Of a DNA stretch of 64,000 nucleotides, positions 12,013 to 22,929 are shown piece after piece. Each line of letters begins with the position of its first letter. Within the stretch, counting starts at the first letter, position 1. The translations under genes were made by a program, and so were the position numbers. This DNA is from Tenebrio molitor (taxonomy: Eukaryota > Arthropoda > Insecta > Coleoptera > Tenebrionidae), in contig NC_091053.1 of NCBI RefSeq assembly GCF_963966145.1, positions 5,146,001 through 5,210,000 of the forward strand. Reading direction: 5' to 3'. Below the pieces are notes generated by a model that saw nothing but the letters and a program-made list of their open reading frames with translations, did no database searches and was not told where the DNA came from.

Positions 12013-12445
12013 GAGCTAATAATGCAGTATATAAATTAAACATTTTTTTATCCTTACCTTTTATGTTTTATCCTTGTTAAGATAAGATTCACAAAAAGGA
12101 CGGTGTAAATTAGAAAGTCATCTCTTACTGAATTAGTAAATCACCATATTGGTGAAAAATTGTTTTACTTTTACTTACGTAAAATAGGTTTCAAGAAGTT
12201 TTCGTCACCGTTTTGACAATATTTTGTAAATTTTGGCAGGAGTCGTTAATCTTATTCGTTTTTTAAATCATCCTTTTTAGTAAGGTAAGATGATTAATTA
12301 TTAATTTAACCATATTGAGCAATCAAATTGCAAGTTAGCAAGAAACATGTGTTCGTCGTATTTATAAAAACAAATAGTTACTTAATAACATGTGCGAATT
12401 CTCCAGATAGAGTTCGAAAAGATTTTAAATTATAAGTCATAATAT

Positions 12446-12647
12446 ATCGGGTGTTCATTTAAATGTCTTCTCAAAATTGGCGTTGAAGAGTCGATTGTGA
12501 ACGCACCACTCGTCAGTCTGCAGAGTAAACAAACAACGCAAAGAGTGAGGTTAGATTTAAACAGCTGATCCGTGATCTATAATCTGTGGTGTGTTCACAA
12601 TCGACTCTTCAACGCCAACTTCGAGAAATTTAAATGAACACCCGATA
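12446..12647. mobile_element. fold-back MITE family B, copy 2 (best preserved)
   Basis: It starts ATCGGGTGTTCATTTAAATG and ends CATTTAAATGAACACCCGAT as ...AAATTTAAATGAACACCCGAT. The arms also pair through GGCGTTGAAGAGTCGATTGTG and its complement. It is about 200 bp, with no coding capacity. Confidence 0.8.
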
Positions 12648-12649
12648 CT

Positions 12650-14860
12650 TTACATTATGTGTTTGCTTTCTAGTCTAGTTATTTTGAAATATTTTCAATT
12701 TATCCAAATAGTCTTGTTGAATCGTTCAAATTTCCAAATATGGAAAAATGCTCTCCTCTCACAATATTTTTTGCAAATTTTTTCAATATGTGTCTTGGAT
12801 TTCTTCCTAAATCTTGCACTTTTTTTCTTCTCCTCTATTCTTCCTACTGAACTTTGTTGCTTTGTTTTCCTTCACAATTCCCCGTTTACAAAATTGTTAG
12901 CTTGCGGTAATTAGGAATTAAAAAATGTGCACAAATCAAGCTTTAGACTATAAAGAAATTAAACTAAAAATTAAAATAAACATCTAGTTCTGACGCTTCG
13001 AACGCCGTGCTTAGATTAAAATCGAAAAAGAGCTAAGCGCGAGGCGAGCTCGTTACAGCGCAATATATCCGGAACAACTTTGTCATTACTGCTCACCTTC
13101 CTGACGTCCTACCACAAAGTGTAGGACACAGTTAGGACTTTTCCCTTTTTGATAGACTTTCTTTGAAGGAAATCGTTCCATCAGCTCTTGGACTGCCAAA
13201 ACGTCCAAAATATTTTTTGAATGTCACAACTAACCTAAAAAGTATGTGTTTAAATACATAATAATAATAACAATAACATTCCTCTATAATTCAACAAAAA
13301 ATTCAACAGTGTTTTTAGTACATATTTGCAAAAGATTTTTAAAAGTGCAAATCCAATACTTCACAATATTTCGCAATTCTGCATCTAATTTACATTTGAC
13401 ACTTTTCATTTTGACATTTGACATTTTCAGTCAAAGACACGAAAAATACTTTTTGAGTGCACGTTTTTCGCCGAAGCCTCCTTGTCTTCAGCACCTCTAT
13501 AATTAAATTGCAACATTTTGCATCGGTCTTATTAGATCCTCCGCTTTGTTTTTTCTACATTAGCGGCATAGGTCAAAGTTACACATCGCGCCGTTGCGCA
13601 AGCGTAACCGTAACAGGATTATGTAAAAAAATCGATTGAATTGTTCCACGCATCTGATAAGCCGGCAGGAAATCCCATGCCAGGCCGGAATAAGAATGAA
13701 GACTTTAGTTGAATTAAAATAATAATTAGATGAAGGGGAAAGTTGCTCATCTCTTCAGCTTTCATCGTGTGGCGTTCACAGCGCGTGGAACGCTACCGGA
13801 GCGCGTTCCCATCGGCGATATTTTTTCAATTATTTTTTAATTGTGTCGATTTGCTCCGTTTTGTTTGTTTTTTTAATATGAAATTGTGACCGACATTTGG
13901 TAATTTCTTATCGCGAGATCTGCACATTCTTCGCTTATTGATGGTTCGAGATGGCTCGAGGCGCTCCCATTTCGGTAGTGTAGCAATGGGTCGATTTTCA
14001 TGGCTCGAATTATTAATTATCGAATTAATGCGATAAGCTGGGGATTTAAAGGTCGCGATGGGAGTAGGATGTTGCGAAATTGGAGTTGGTGGCATTTTTG
14101 AAGGAAGCCAAGAGGGCAACTGGAAGATGATTGATTGGGAAAAAGACTAAATATTTTTTGTGTCATATTGGGAAATTTTAGACAAATTGCAAACAGTTTA
14201 ACGACACGAGAGAGAAAGAAACTATCATATAAATACTACTAACGTAACTTAAAAAAAAAAAATGTATAGATATTTTTTTGTAATTGCTATACAAGGTGAA
14301 TGTGAAAGTTGTAAAATGTTCTTGAGCAATATGTTTAAAATGGTTCCAAAGCAATCAAAATTTCAAATTAACCATCGATGTCTCTCAAAAATGGATTAAA
14401 CAATAATTTTTAAAATGTATTGTTCTTTGCAAATCTGACATCATTCCTGTTCTGTTTTGGCAAAGTTGTTCAGTCTTATTTCACTAAAATATTTGCATGT
14501 AACGAATGAAAGAAGGAAGGAAATGAGATTTGGTCGACAAAAAAATATTATGAAACTCAAATAAAAATCGGTACATCTATTAACATTTGACTTGATATTT
14601 CGTAGATGTTATCCGAAATTAATTAATTCTACAATGTTTGGTTATAAAAGTTTGTCATTATTGTGGTACCAAGTAGAATGGCTTCTGCTGTTTATTTATG
14701 TAGAGTTGTGAGCGGTAGAAAGTTACAAAGTATTACTAAACAATAACAGTAAAATTTTTGTAGATCTCACCTGGTAGATAATTGTTTTTATAATGCAGAT
14801 TGGCAACATTTTAATTTTTCATTCTTAACATTAATATTATTTGAAAGTGTGGCCCAGCGT
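12650..14860. other. no gene seen; some less A+T-rich patches
   Basis: No exon could be supported. Around 13000-13180 and 13560-14110 the base composition is more balanced. The 97-codon minus-strand frame at 13826-14119 has no recognisable family and no splice context. Confidence 0.4.
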
Positions 14861-14871
14861 TACATTAGTGT

Positions 14872-14945
14872 AGAGGCCTTGGATTCTGTCATGGGCTGTG
14901 ACCTTGGAAATATCTGCGCGAAGGCGGAGCGATAACCAGTGGAAA
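14872..14945. mobile_element. MITE family C, partial copy
   Basis: The sequence TAGAGGCCTTGGATTCTGTC then ATGGGCTGTGACCTTGGAAA and ATATCTGCGCGAAGGCGGAG matches one arm of the elements at 31063 and 31661. The other arm is missing here. Confidence 0.6.
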
Positions 14946-14949
14946 ATCT

Positions 14950-16300
14950 GTAAATGAAAACTGAAAAAAAAATTTTTTTGTTAGTATTTGTAATTTTAGT
15001 GGACTCGTTTTCTGCACAAACCAAACCACAATCCTAAGTCTTCGGGTGCACTCGAGAAACAAACAATCTGAGGTGACGTTGCAGATTTGTAAAAATTTTC
15101 GAAATAAGATTGCTGAAATAATTACCAAACCGATTCTCTCTATTATTAACATAGATAAAACGGTGGCATTTTCACAATTTAGGTCTTCGATTTATTGTCC
15201 TTCCAGCTAGCCCAAATAAGACAGTCAAAATTAAAATTGCTATCTTGCCCAACACTGATCCACTTTAGATAATAAGAAAAAGCCGCACTTCTAAAGTGCA
15301 ACATCACCTTTAGACGTGCATAATTATCCACTTTTGTGCACACCTCACAACGGCAATTAACAGGAGCATTGCAACTCCTTCGACATAAATGTAACAATAA
15401 CATTGATTATTCCATGAACTGAAGAAGCAATACGCTATTAGCCAACATACAAAGCAACAATAAGTGTGTGTTGGACAATTAAAAAATAATATCGCTACAA
15501 TAAACACCAATTACATGAATACATTCTCGTGATTTTTTAGGTCACAGATTCTTTATTAAAAATTGTCAAAGCACTGGAATTGGCTGTTGTTGGAATCGTC
15601 TGTAACACACTTGTGTGAAATGTGTGTTACGTAAATAACGGAAGATTCTTCCTGTCTCGTTGTAAAAATCAGTTGCAATGAGATGAGCTGTGGTTTAATT
15701 AAGAGCTGTTAATGTCACTGATCTACATAACAATGTAGAGAGCGACGAGATTCACACACTGGAATTTTACTGTTTTTGTCTAAAATGGTAACAGTTAAGA
15801 GAGGCAACTCTTGATGGTACTCGTACTACAAGTTGATTGGGAATTTTAAATTTCATGATTTTAGCAAAGGATGTACGGAAAAAACTTTCTTTAAAGGAAA
15901 ACTTGGGCAGGATCGATATTCTAAAATAAACAAAGCAAAATGTTCAAAATCTCTAAAATGTGTCTAATGAGATAATTTGGAAAAATTCAATTAAGAGGAA
16001 AATGTGATGGTGCTGAAGAAAGTAATTTTCCCTAATTAGTACCAAATTAGTACTAGAAAAGATACCTGATGTGTATTGAGAGATTGAAGAGAAACGAAAT
16101 ATGTTTGTTTGCGTTGATAATAAGGAAATTAAAATTTTGCAAGATAACATAAATACCTATATATATTTTTTTTCCTTGTAACTTTTGGAATTGCAAATTT
16201 CTTATTCTATTTTTTGTATTGTGTCCAGAAAAATAAGTAATAGATGAAGAACCTATTTGAAAGACAAAGTTCAATTAAATGATAAAGACTCTTACCATTA
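14950..16300. other. no gene seen
   Basis: No supported exon, RNA gene or repeat is seen in this A+T-rich stretch. Confidence 0.4.
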
Positions 16301-16306
16301 AAATAT

Positions 16307-16412
16307 GGCGTACCACAGGGGTCTGTTTCGGACCCGATATACATAAATAACCTACATAAAAACACACAAAATCCAAATGTAACGTTGTTTGCCGTTGATG
16401 ATGAAAAATTCA
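16307..16412 (+). pseudogene. non-LTR retrotransposon reverse-transcriptase scrap
   Basis: The frame starting at 16307 reads GVPQGSVSDPIYINNL and then VTLFAVDD within 36 codons. These are the GVPQGSxLxPxLFxxYIND block and the catalytic xADD block of jockey/CR1-type reverse transcriptases. A short deletion follows GSVSDPI, and the first catalytic Asp has an inserted Val (AVDD). It is a decayed fragment. Confidence 0.75.
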
Positions 16413-16440
16413 TTACAAAAGACATTCTAGTAAATTCAAG

Positions 16441-16599
16441 GTAATGACGGAATTCCTGGAGGCAACGCTCGATTGACCCTCATTGTCGCCTGAACTATCT
16501 CCTATTGATCAGATGTGGAAGAGTAAAAGTGTGATTTTGCAACAATATTTCTCACAGAGATACTTCGAAAGTTTGTGGAACAACCAGCTAAAATTTTAA
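16441..16599 (+). pseudogene. Tc1/mariner transposase C-terminal scrap, copy 4 (most intact)
   Basis: Fifty-three codons are readable from 16441 to the TAA at 16597-16599. They contain MTEFLEATLD, then a TGA where the family has Trp, then PSLSPELSPIDQMWK, the family's C-terminal block. This is the best of four related scraps (others at 7161, 9617 and 11953 on the minus strand). Confidence 0.7.
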
Positions 16600-17084
16600 C
16601 ACATTTTTATAATAATTTCCATAATCTAAGCAGTGGTATGAGAGTCAAAATGGTATCTACTTTAACATTTTGAAACAAACCACTTCAACTGCTACAGCAG
16701 GAAAGAAATTCAATTCTCTTTTTAATTATTTGCAATATGTCTATTTTTAACTTTTCAGTCATAATTGTCCAGTTAATACTAAATCTATTTTTGGAGAATT
16801 GTTTCAAAGTTTTTTTTCAAAAAGTTGGATGATATACGTCAGAGACATTAATAAAAACATATTTTTTAAATTACAAAAATACTTGTTCAAAATTTAATTC
16901 TTTGACGAAGCCACAGAAGTTCAAAAAAGTATTACATGATGTAAAATATTTGAGTTAATGGTTTTGTAAAAATTCTTGTGTTAGAATGGACCTAAAATAT
17001 GTAAAATAAAATAAAAAAGATAATATTTCTTAATTCTTGAAATTTTCATTATTTACACAAATACCAGGAAATTTGGAATCAGAA

Positions 17085-17352
17085 GCGAGCGCCGTGGATG
17101 CGTGGCAAACGCGTCCGGTTTAAATTCGGGTGGTTCGGGGTTCGAATCCCTGGCTGGACGTAGTTGACAAGATGCGTTTTTTCAGAAGTTTCCTCCTCAA
17201 GTCCTGTGGAGTCATACGTGTTGCTACAATGACAACATCCTCTGAAAGCACTCGACCCGAGGGAGGGGGTCTCCCCCTCGGTGGAGACCGAGGGTTATAA
17301 CGGTCTCTAGTCCGAAAAGTCCCCAAGTCATAACAGAGCCCAGTGTTTTTTT
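17085..17352 (+). mobile_element. tRNA-type SINE 1
   Basis: The G+C-rich head contains GGGGTTCGAATCCC, a canonical B box, at ~17136-17150, with a plausible A box around GTGGATGCGTGGCAAACG. A body with ACCCGAGGGAGGGGGTCTCC and a complementary GGTGGAGACCGAGGG follows, ending in a T-rich tail (about 17346-17355). The composition is quite unlike the neighbourhood. I read it as a SINE rather than a functional tRNA because the acceptor stem does not pair. Confidence 0.6.
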
Positions 17353-17359
17353 TTTGGGT

Positions 17360-18295
17360 TCAGATTCAATATGTTTCAATTATTGTAACCTTAGACACAG
17401 AAATTTCTTCAATATTTCTAGAGAAAATATAAATGTAATTTGACCAGTTTGAATAAATCATTGTGAGAATGTAAAATTGTAAGATTTCGCCATCATAAAA
17501 AAACCATAAATCATGCAAGTGTGTGTGTTCTGGTAAATTAATGTTAAACTGAAAGGATCTACAATATATTCATGAAACAGTCCTCGGGCACTGGTCTAGC
17601 CTGTCATTATCTATCATATTATTACCGACTTTATGTTTTAATTTAATCCTGAAATTTCGATAAGTTCTCAGTTTGAATTATATCAGAAAACGTGGATCGC
17701 CGATCTACCTGTCAGTTGCCAGAAATGATTTCTTCCTTATCTTTTAATTTCCTTAACCTATTTAGGTTGTTGCTTCGCTGAAAATTTTAACTTGGATATT
17801 AAAACTTAACACAAAAACTTGTAAAATCACTTATTTTTAAAATTAAGTTCTAGTTCAAAATATCAATTACTTTCAAAAATTCTCCAAATTTCATTTATAT
17901 GTGAGAGAATGTTTATACCAAGCAAGCATTAGTAGTTGTGTTGCAACTTTTTTAAATGATACACAATTTGACGAATTTTTAAATTAAAATTTTACTGCTC
18001 TTGAATGTTTGTCCCACAAGATGTTTCAATAATTTTTTGTGCATCAAGGTCGAGTCTGAGTTTTCTGGCCGAGGCGCAGCCGAGGCTGTACAGGCGAGGA
18101 CAAAAGGCGCTTTTTGGTACAGGTGCACATTACATTTTTAGGCGACTACAAAGCAAAAGTTATTACAAATTTATTTTTTATCAACAATTTTTTTTAACAG
18201 TATTTGTTATAAGCTTGCCAACAGAACTAGAAATTTACTATTTGCAATACAATCACTTATTTACCTAATTTATGGTGACAGGTCAATTTGTGGTT
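17360..18295. other. no gene seen
   Basis: A+T-rich sequence without supported features. Confidence 0.4.
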
Positions 18296-18327
18296 TTGTC
18301 GGTTTCGTTGCTAACTTACTAAACAGA

Positions 18328-18342
18328 CCAACAGATGGCGCC
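18328..18342 (+). promoter_or_regulatory. CTCF-like insulator site
   Basis: CCAACAGATGGCGCC matches the conserved CTCF core (CCASYAGRKGGCRS-like; AGATGGCGC in flies) almost perfectly. It sits at the left edge of a less A+T-rich island (18300-18760) in an otherwise gene-poor 30-kb stretch, which fits an insulator or boundary. Binding is inferred from the motif only. Confidence 0.45.
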
Positions 18343-18760
18343 ACGGCCCGCATCCAAAAAAGTGCGTCCGAAAAAGAGTGATTTTCGTTGCCTCCCGCAC
18401 GGGTCTGCATAGGGCCCAACTCTCTCTGCAAAATCCCGATTGTCACAACGACCTCCGTCTTCACCGCACTCGTCCTCAAACACCTTCACTCCACTTCAGT
18501 TCGCATTTCGACATTTATCACATTCGAACCACTTCCCGGCTCTCACCGACAGGCTGTGGCAAATCGGTCGGTTTCTGCGGTGACCTTTCCGTTAATGAAA
18601 TAATTGTTATAAATAATCGCGGGCTTATGGGAAAAAATTCGAATCTTGCGCGCTCTCATGACTGCTCTTTGACGGTCAAGTGATTGTGATCCATCCTCGT
18701 GTACTCCTTGACCTGATCGACGGAACGTAAGGAATCGTACATCGTGGCATCGCAACTTTA
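18343..18760. promoter_or_regulatory. less A+T-rich island, possible regulatory element or unrecognised exon
   Basis: Base composition is close to balanced, with several short overlapping open frames on both strands and none recognisable. An initiator-like TTCAGTT occurs at ~18497. It may be an enhancer or promoter next to the CTCF-like site. Evidence is compositional only. Confidence 0.3.
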
Positions 18761-18764
18761 CGAA

Positions 18765-20005
18765 ATTAAATCATTCTAGCGGAGGAACTAATTGTATCAT
18801 GGATGACACCAATCGTGTAATTCTAATAATAATAATGGCGGCGAGGATTGTAATAAAATGAAGGAAATACAACAAGGCGGGTTTGGAAGATTGTTCTTGT
18901 TGGTAGATTGTATCTTATGGTAATGATAATTTTAAATCAAAAATTGTTAGAAGGTTGTATTATGTCATTCATGTGCGGTAGAAAATGAAGGTCATTATCA
19001 CACTAGTGACGTAATGAATTTATTACTTAATTCCAAATGAGGGAATAAATAAAGTTATCAAAATTTATTGAAACGTAAACAACACAAATTATACCTGGAA
19101 ATAACATAAACAATAAGAATGATGTAATTATTAATTACACATTTATTATATTTAGACAAATTGATTCTAGATGAGGTCATTCTGACAAATTTTTGTTAAA
19201 AAGTTCCAATTTTTCATTGTTAATGCATACTTGTTGAAGCTTTCATATTTTCTGTTTTTCTTAGAACTCTGGAAGCTGTTCTTATTTTTACTTCTATTTC
19301 TCGCCACTATGACACTTTACAGTTAAAAGGTGCACTCCTCAATGTGCAAGTAATGACGTACCTAGATGATCTCCGGAAACATTGTCTTGTATGTTGTATG
19401 TTCTTTTGGAGGTGGTGATTTAAAAGACGAAGCAATCTTCTCTGTCATCTTCTCAAGCGTATTCTAACAGGCTATTTGATCCATTTGCCACTTCTACAAA
19501 GGACAACCAAATCGTTCGTATATTTTAGTATAATTTCAATCATATTTAGTCCGTCAATACGTCCAACACTTACAACAAAAAAATTCGAAAAATGTTTGTT
19601 TTCGTATTTGATATTATTATATAAATGGAAAACCTGTTCTTCTTGTTGAACGTTTTTTGAAAGCAGATTTGTAAGTTCCTGTTCCCTGCAAGTTCTACCA
19701 AGCCCAATTATCAATGTATGAAATAATATATAACCTTGAAATCAAAATACTATGAAGATGATATCATACCATCTTAAACATTTTACCTTTATCAGCAAAA
19801 ATTTTGTATTGTCCGCATCTTGCACCAACTTGATAAGATTGTGTAAATGTTCATGCAGATCATTGTCCACAACATGCATAATAAGTCCAAAGATCGTTCG
19901 AAATAAGCGAATATAACCTTTTCATTTGAAGTATTTTTCACTTTTTTTTTCTTAGTACCTATCATTCAGCAAAACATTTGTAGGTTTCTTCATATCTTAC
20001 TCCTT
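18765..20005. other. no gene seen
   Basis: A+T-rich sequence without supported features. Confidence 0.4.
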
Positions 20006-20009
20006 GAAT

Positions 20010-20176
20010 CAAATCTTCCTCTCAACAACGGACATCAATGGGGAAATCTTTAATTGTCCATTGTGAGATGGTGTCCGTTAATGGGAGTTGGGAAAACTTA
20101 ATACATATGCATATAATTACGTTTCTACAAAAATGTCCGTTGTCAGGAGGTGTCCGCTAAGGAACTATTCACTGTA
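20010..20176 (-). mobile_element. pogo/Tigger-like transposon end (solo terminus)
   Basis: Read on the minus strand from 20176, the sequence is CAGTGAATAGTTCCTTAGCG then GACACCTCC...CAACGGACATTTTTGTA. This is very like the CAGT-GAACCTCCTTAAGCGGACA termini of pogo/Tigger elements. The GGACA-type motif recurs several times. No matching opposite terminus or transposase was found nearby. Confidence 0.55.
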
Positions 20177-20179
20177 TGA

Positions 20180-21500
20180 TATTTGCAAAAAAAAATAATG
20201 CGAGAGGTCAAATATGGTTTCAAGCGCAATACTTTGATTTTTAACAAATTCTGAACAGTCGTAAATAAAATTTGAATGTCACAAAGGATTGTTATACTAT
20301 TCGTGTGATGACTCGATTCGGTCTACGACCTTGTCGTTCAACTTTTACAGTCGTGTTGTAATAATGCCTTTACCCCACTTGTGACATAAAGAACTATTAC
20401 GTTAAAAATTACATTAAATTTGTCATTTTCTCAAAAAAATTGTTATGTAAGGTAACAATTTTTTTATTCATCGTTTAGGTACCTAGTAGGAGGGTCTATC
20501 AAAAAGAGAAGAAAAAAGTGGGGGTTGTCATTTGAAAAAACCAATGATGACGTCATTGTGCAAAAATACATAACGTCATAAGTAAAATTTTAATGTCATG
20601 AGGTGGCTAATTAAAAAATAAAATCGACCTGTTCGAGCGTTTTGGTTGAAAACATTAAATAACGCAATTATAAATTTTGTTCCTTACTTTATCACCACAC
20701 TGTATAGACAGAATCCGATTCAAAAATTGAAAAATTGATTCTACCAAACAAATATTAATCGAATACGAAAGTAACATCACTTTCGACAATTTCCACATGA
20801 TTTATACATAATGTTACGGTAATTTAACCGTAATTTGTTTAAGTTATAAATAGTTATTTTGCAATTTACATCACTAGTCGATGCGTCGCTTCCATTCCAC
20901 GTGCTACAGTGTCTCCAATCCCTTTTTCTGTTTAATGTTATTTCTTAAACAGTTGTTTACATGATCTCCATAATTCCACAATCTTTACCTATTTCTTGTA
21001 TTTACTTACTGTGACCCTAATGTCATTCTCATTACGAGCTCAACGATTTTTCGGTCGGCTATTAGCTTGGTTTTCATTTTTTTTAGACCATAACAGTGAG
21101 TTGACAAGTTGGATTATTATTTTGTTTTGGTGAGTTAAATGGTATCTGATACGGGGTTTTCGATTTTGATGACGCTTTTTCTTTTGCTCCTCATTGTTAA
21201 GTTTCTGAATTGATGAACCTTAATCCAACCTTCTTTCTGTTCTTTTTCCCACTCGCTGTCTTAGTGTGAATTTATTATTGTTTATTATTCTCTCTATTCT
21301 TTAATAATAATCAGTATGGTATTATCTATCATGCATTTGTTGAGTAAAAAAAAAAATTTGATCTATTCTTTACATTCTACAAACCAAAAAAATCAAAGCT
21401 AATAACTATAGGCTCTGCAAGAGTTTTGATCATTTAACTACATGACCATTTAGTAAATTAAAAATGTAAACATTTCTGTACAATCTTACAATTTAAAACA
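20180..21500. other. no gene seen
   Basis: A+T-rich sequence without supported features. Confidence 0.4.
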
Positions 21501-21504
21501 GCAC

Positions 21505-21766
21505 TTACTGTAGTTTCAATTTGGTTGTAGGTCGTAAAATTTTATGGTACTTTAAGTTAAAGATCTTGCGGGGCTTATAAATCCTACTTTACCACTAGCA
21601 GGTAATATTTTAAGCAGGGTTGTATTGTACATTTGATATATTTGCATTGTACGGCAAACGGCACGCGCCGCTTCCCAACCTTTTCAAACCCAACCATTGT
21701 GCCTGTTAATCGCTCATAATATCCAATAAAATTTTACGACCTACAACCAAATTGAAACTACAGTAA
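21505..21766. mobile_element. MITE family D with ~40-bp perfect terminal inverted repeats
   Basis: TTACTGTAGTTTCAATTTGG continues into TTGTAGGTCGTAAAATTTTA at the left. The exact reverse complement occupies ~21727-21766. The interior (~180 bp) is non-coding and includes a G+C-rich GGCACGCGCCGCTTCC stretch. Perfect arms suggest a recent insertion. Confidence 0.8.
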
Positions 21767-22223
21767 TTAACATCTCTAGACATTTGAAAGAATCAGAATT
21801 GCTTGCCTTGTGGATCAGAACGAAATTCCCAAAACAAGATTTTCTTACAAAGAACTCCACTTTTAAACAAACTTACCTTGCATGTTTTAATATTGAAATA
21901 ATATAATAAACAACATCCAAGCCCAGTCTTTGATAGACATGAATCCACTTTTATTACCGATTTTATGTCTTGTCAATTCTGACCGTGCTCAACCGGTTAA
22001 GTAAAATTTTTAAGTGAATTTGGTGAAAGATGAATTAGCCAGTTAGAAAACGCTTCACTAATTGTATCTCAGTAGCACGACAAAAGTTTAATGTGTTTTT
22101 AGGTTGCACTAATAATTACGAGTCAGCTAAGAAAAATTTCTATTTTGTCAACAAAACCTAAATCTAAGATTAAACGTTTTGTCTTTTAACAAAAATGTTC
22201 TAATTTAAGATCCATTATCATAT

Positions 22224-22729
22224 AGAGGGTGATTTTGAAAGTTGTGCAGATATTTTAATCACGAGCTTCATGTAGAATTCGGAAAAAATGTTTAAAAAAT
22301 TAAATGTCAAAAAATAAAATGACATTTATTTTTTGAGCTACAATTTTTTTTTAATTGATTTTAGTCTTCTACGTTGTCAAACAACCTCGTAGGTAAAATT
22401 TCGGCACATTTTAAAAATACATCCTGTATATCATATTTTATAAAACGTACACCAATGCGGTTTCCTTGTTTTAAAGCATATTTCCTATAGGTTACTTCGC
22501 ATTGGCGTATATTTTATAAAACATGATATACAAGGGTGTCATTTTAAAATGTGCCGAAATTTTACCTACGAAGACTAAAAGCAATTAAAAAAAATTGTAC
22601 CTCAAAAAATAAAAAATAAATGTCATTTTATTTTTTGACATAGAATTTTTTAAATATTTTTTCCGGGTTCTACATGAAGCCAGTAGCTCGTGAGTAAAAT
22701 ATATGCACAACTTTCAAAATCACCCTGTA
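22224..22729. mobile_element. MITE family A, copy 2, with internal insertion
   Basis: The termini and arms match the copy at 9895 (AGGGTGATTTTGAAAGTTGT at the left, CAACTTTCAAAATCACCCTG at the right). The centre is ~170 bp longer and contains a second inverted pair (ACCAATGCGG / TTCGCATTGG). A MITE B copy abuts its right end. Confidence 0.8.
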
Positions 22730-22745
22730 TGTATATGTATTTGTA

Positions 22746-22922
22746 TCTCAAAGTAAGCGTTGAAGAGTTGATTGTGAACGCATCACGGATTACAGACAAT
22801 TGTTTAAATCTAACCACACTTTTTGCGTTGTTTGTGTTTTTACTGTGCAGACTGACGAGTGGTGCGTTCACAATCGACTCTTCAACGCCAACTTTGACGA
22901 TAAATTTAAATGAACACCCGAA
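22746..22922. mobile_element. MITE family B, copy 3 (left arm truncated)
   Basis: GCGTTGAAGAGTTGATTGTG at the left and AATCGACTCTTCAACGCC...AAATGAACACCCG at the right match the family at 10570 and 12446. The outer left arm is missing where it meets the MITE A copy. Confidence 0.75.
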
Positions 22923-22929
22923 ATATAAT

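Noticed and set aside
13826..14119. 97-codon minus-strand frame
   Set aside because: No family resemblance, no supporting splice sites, and low-complexity Pro/Ser start.
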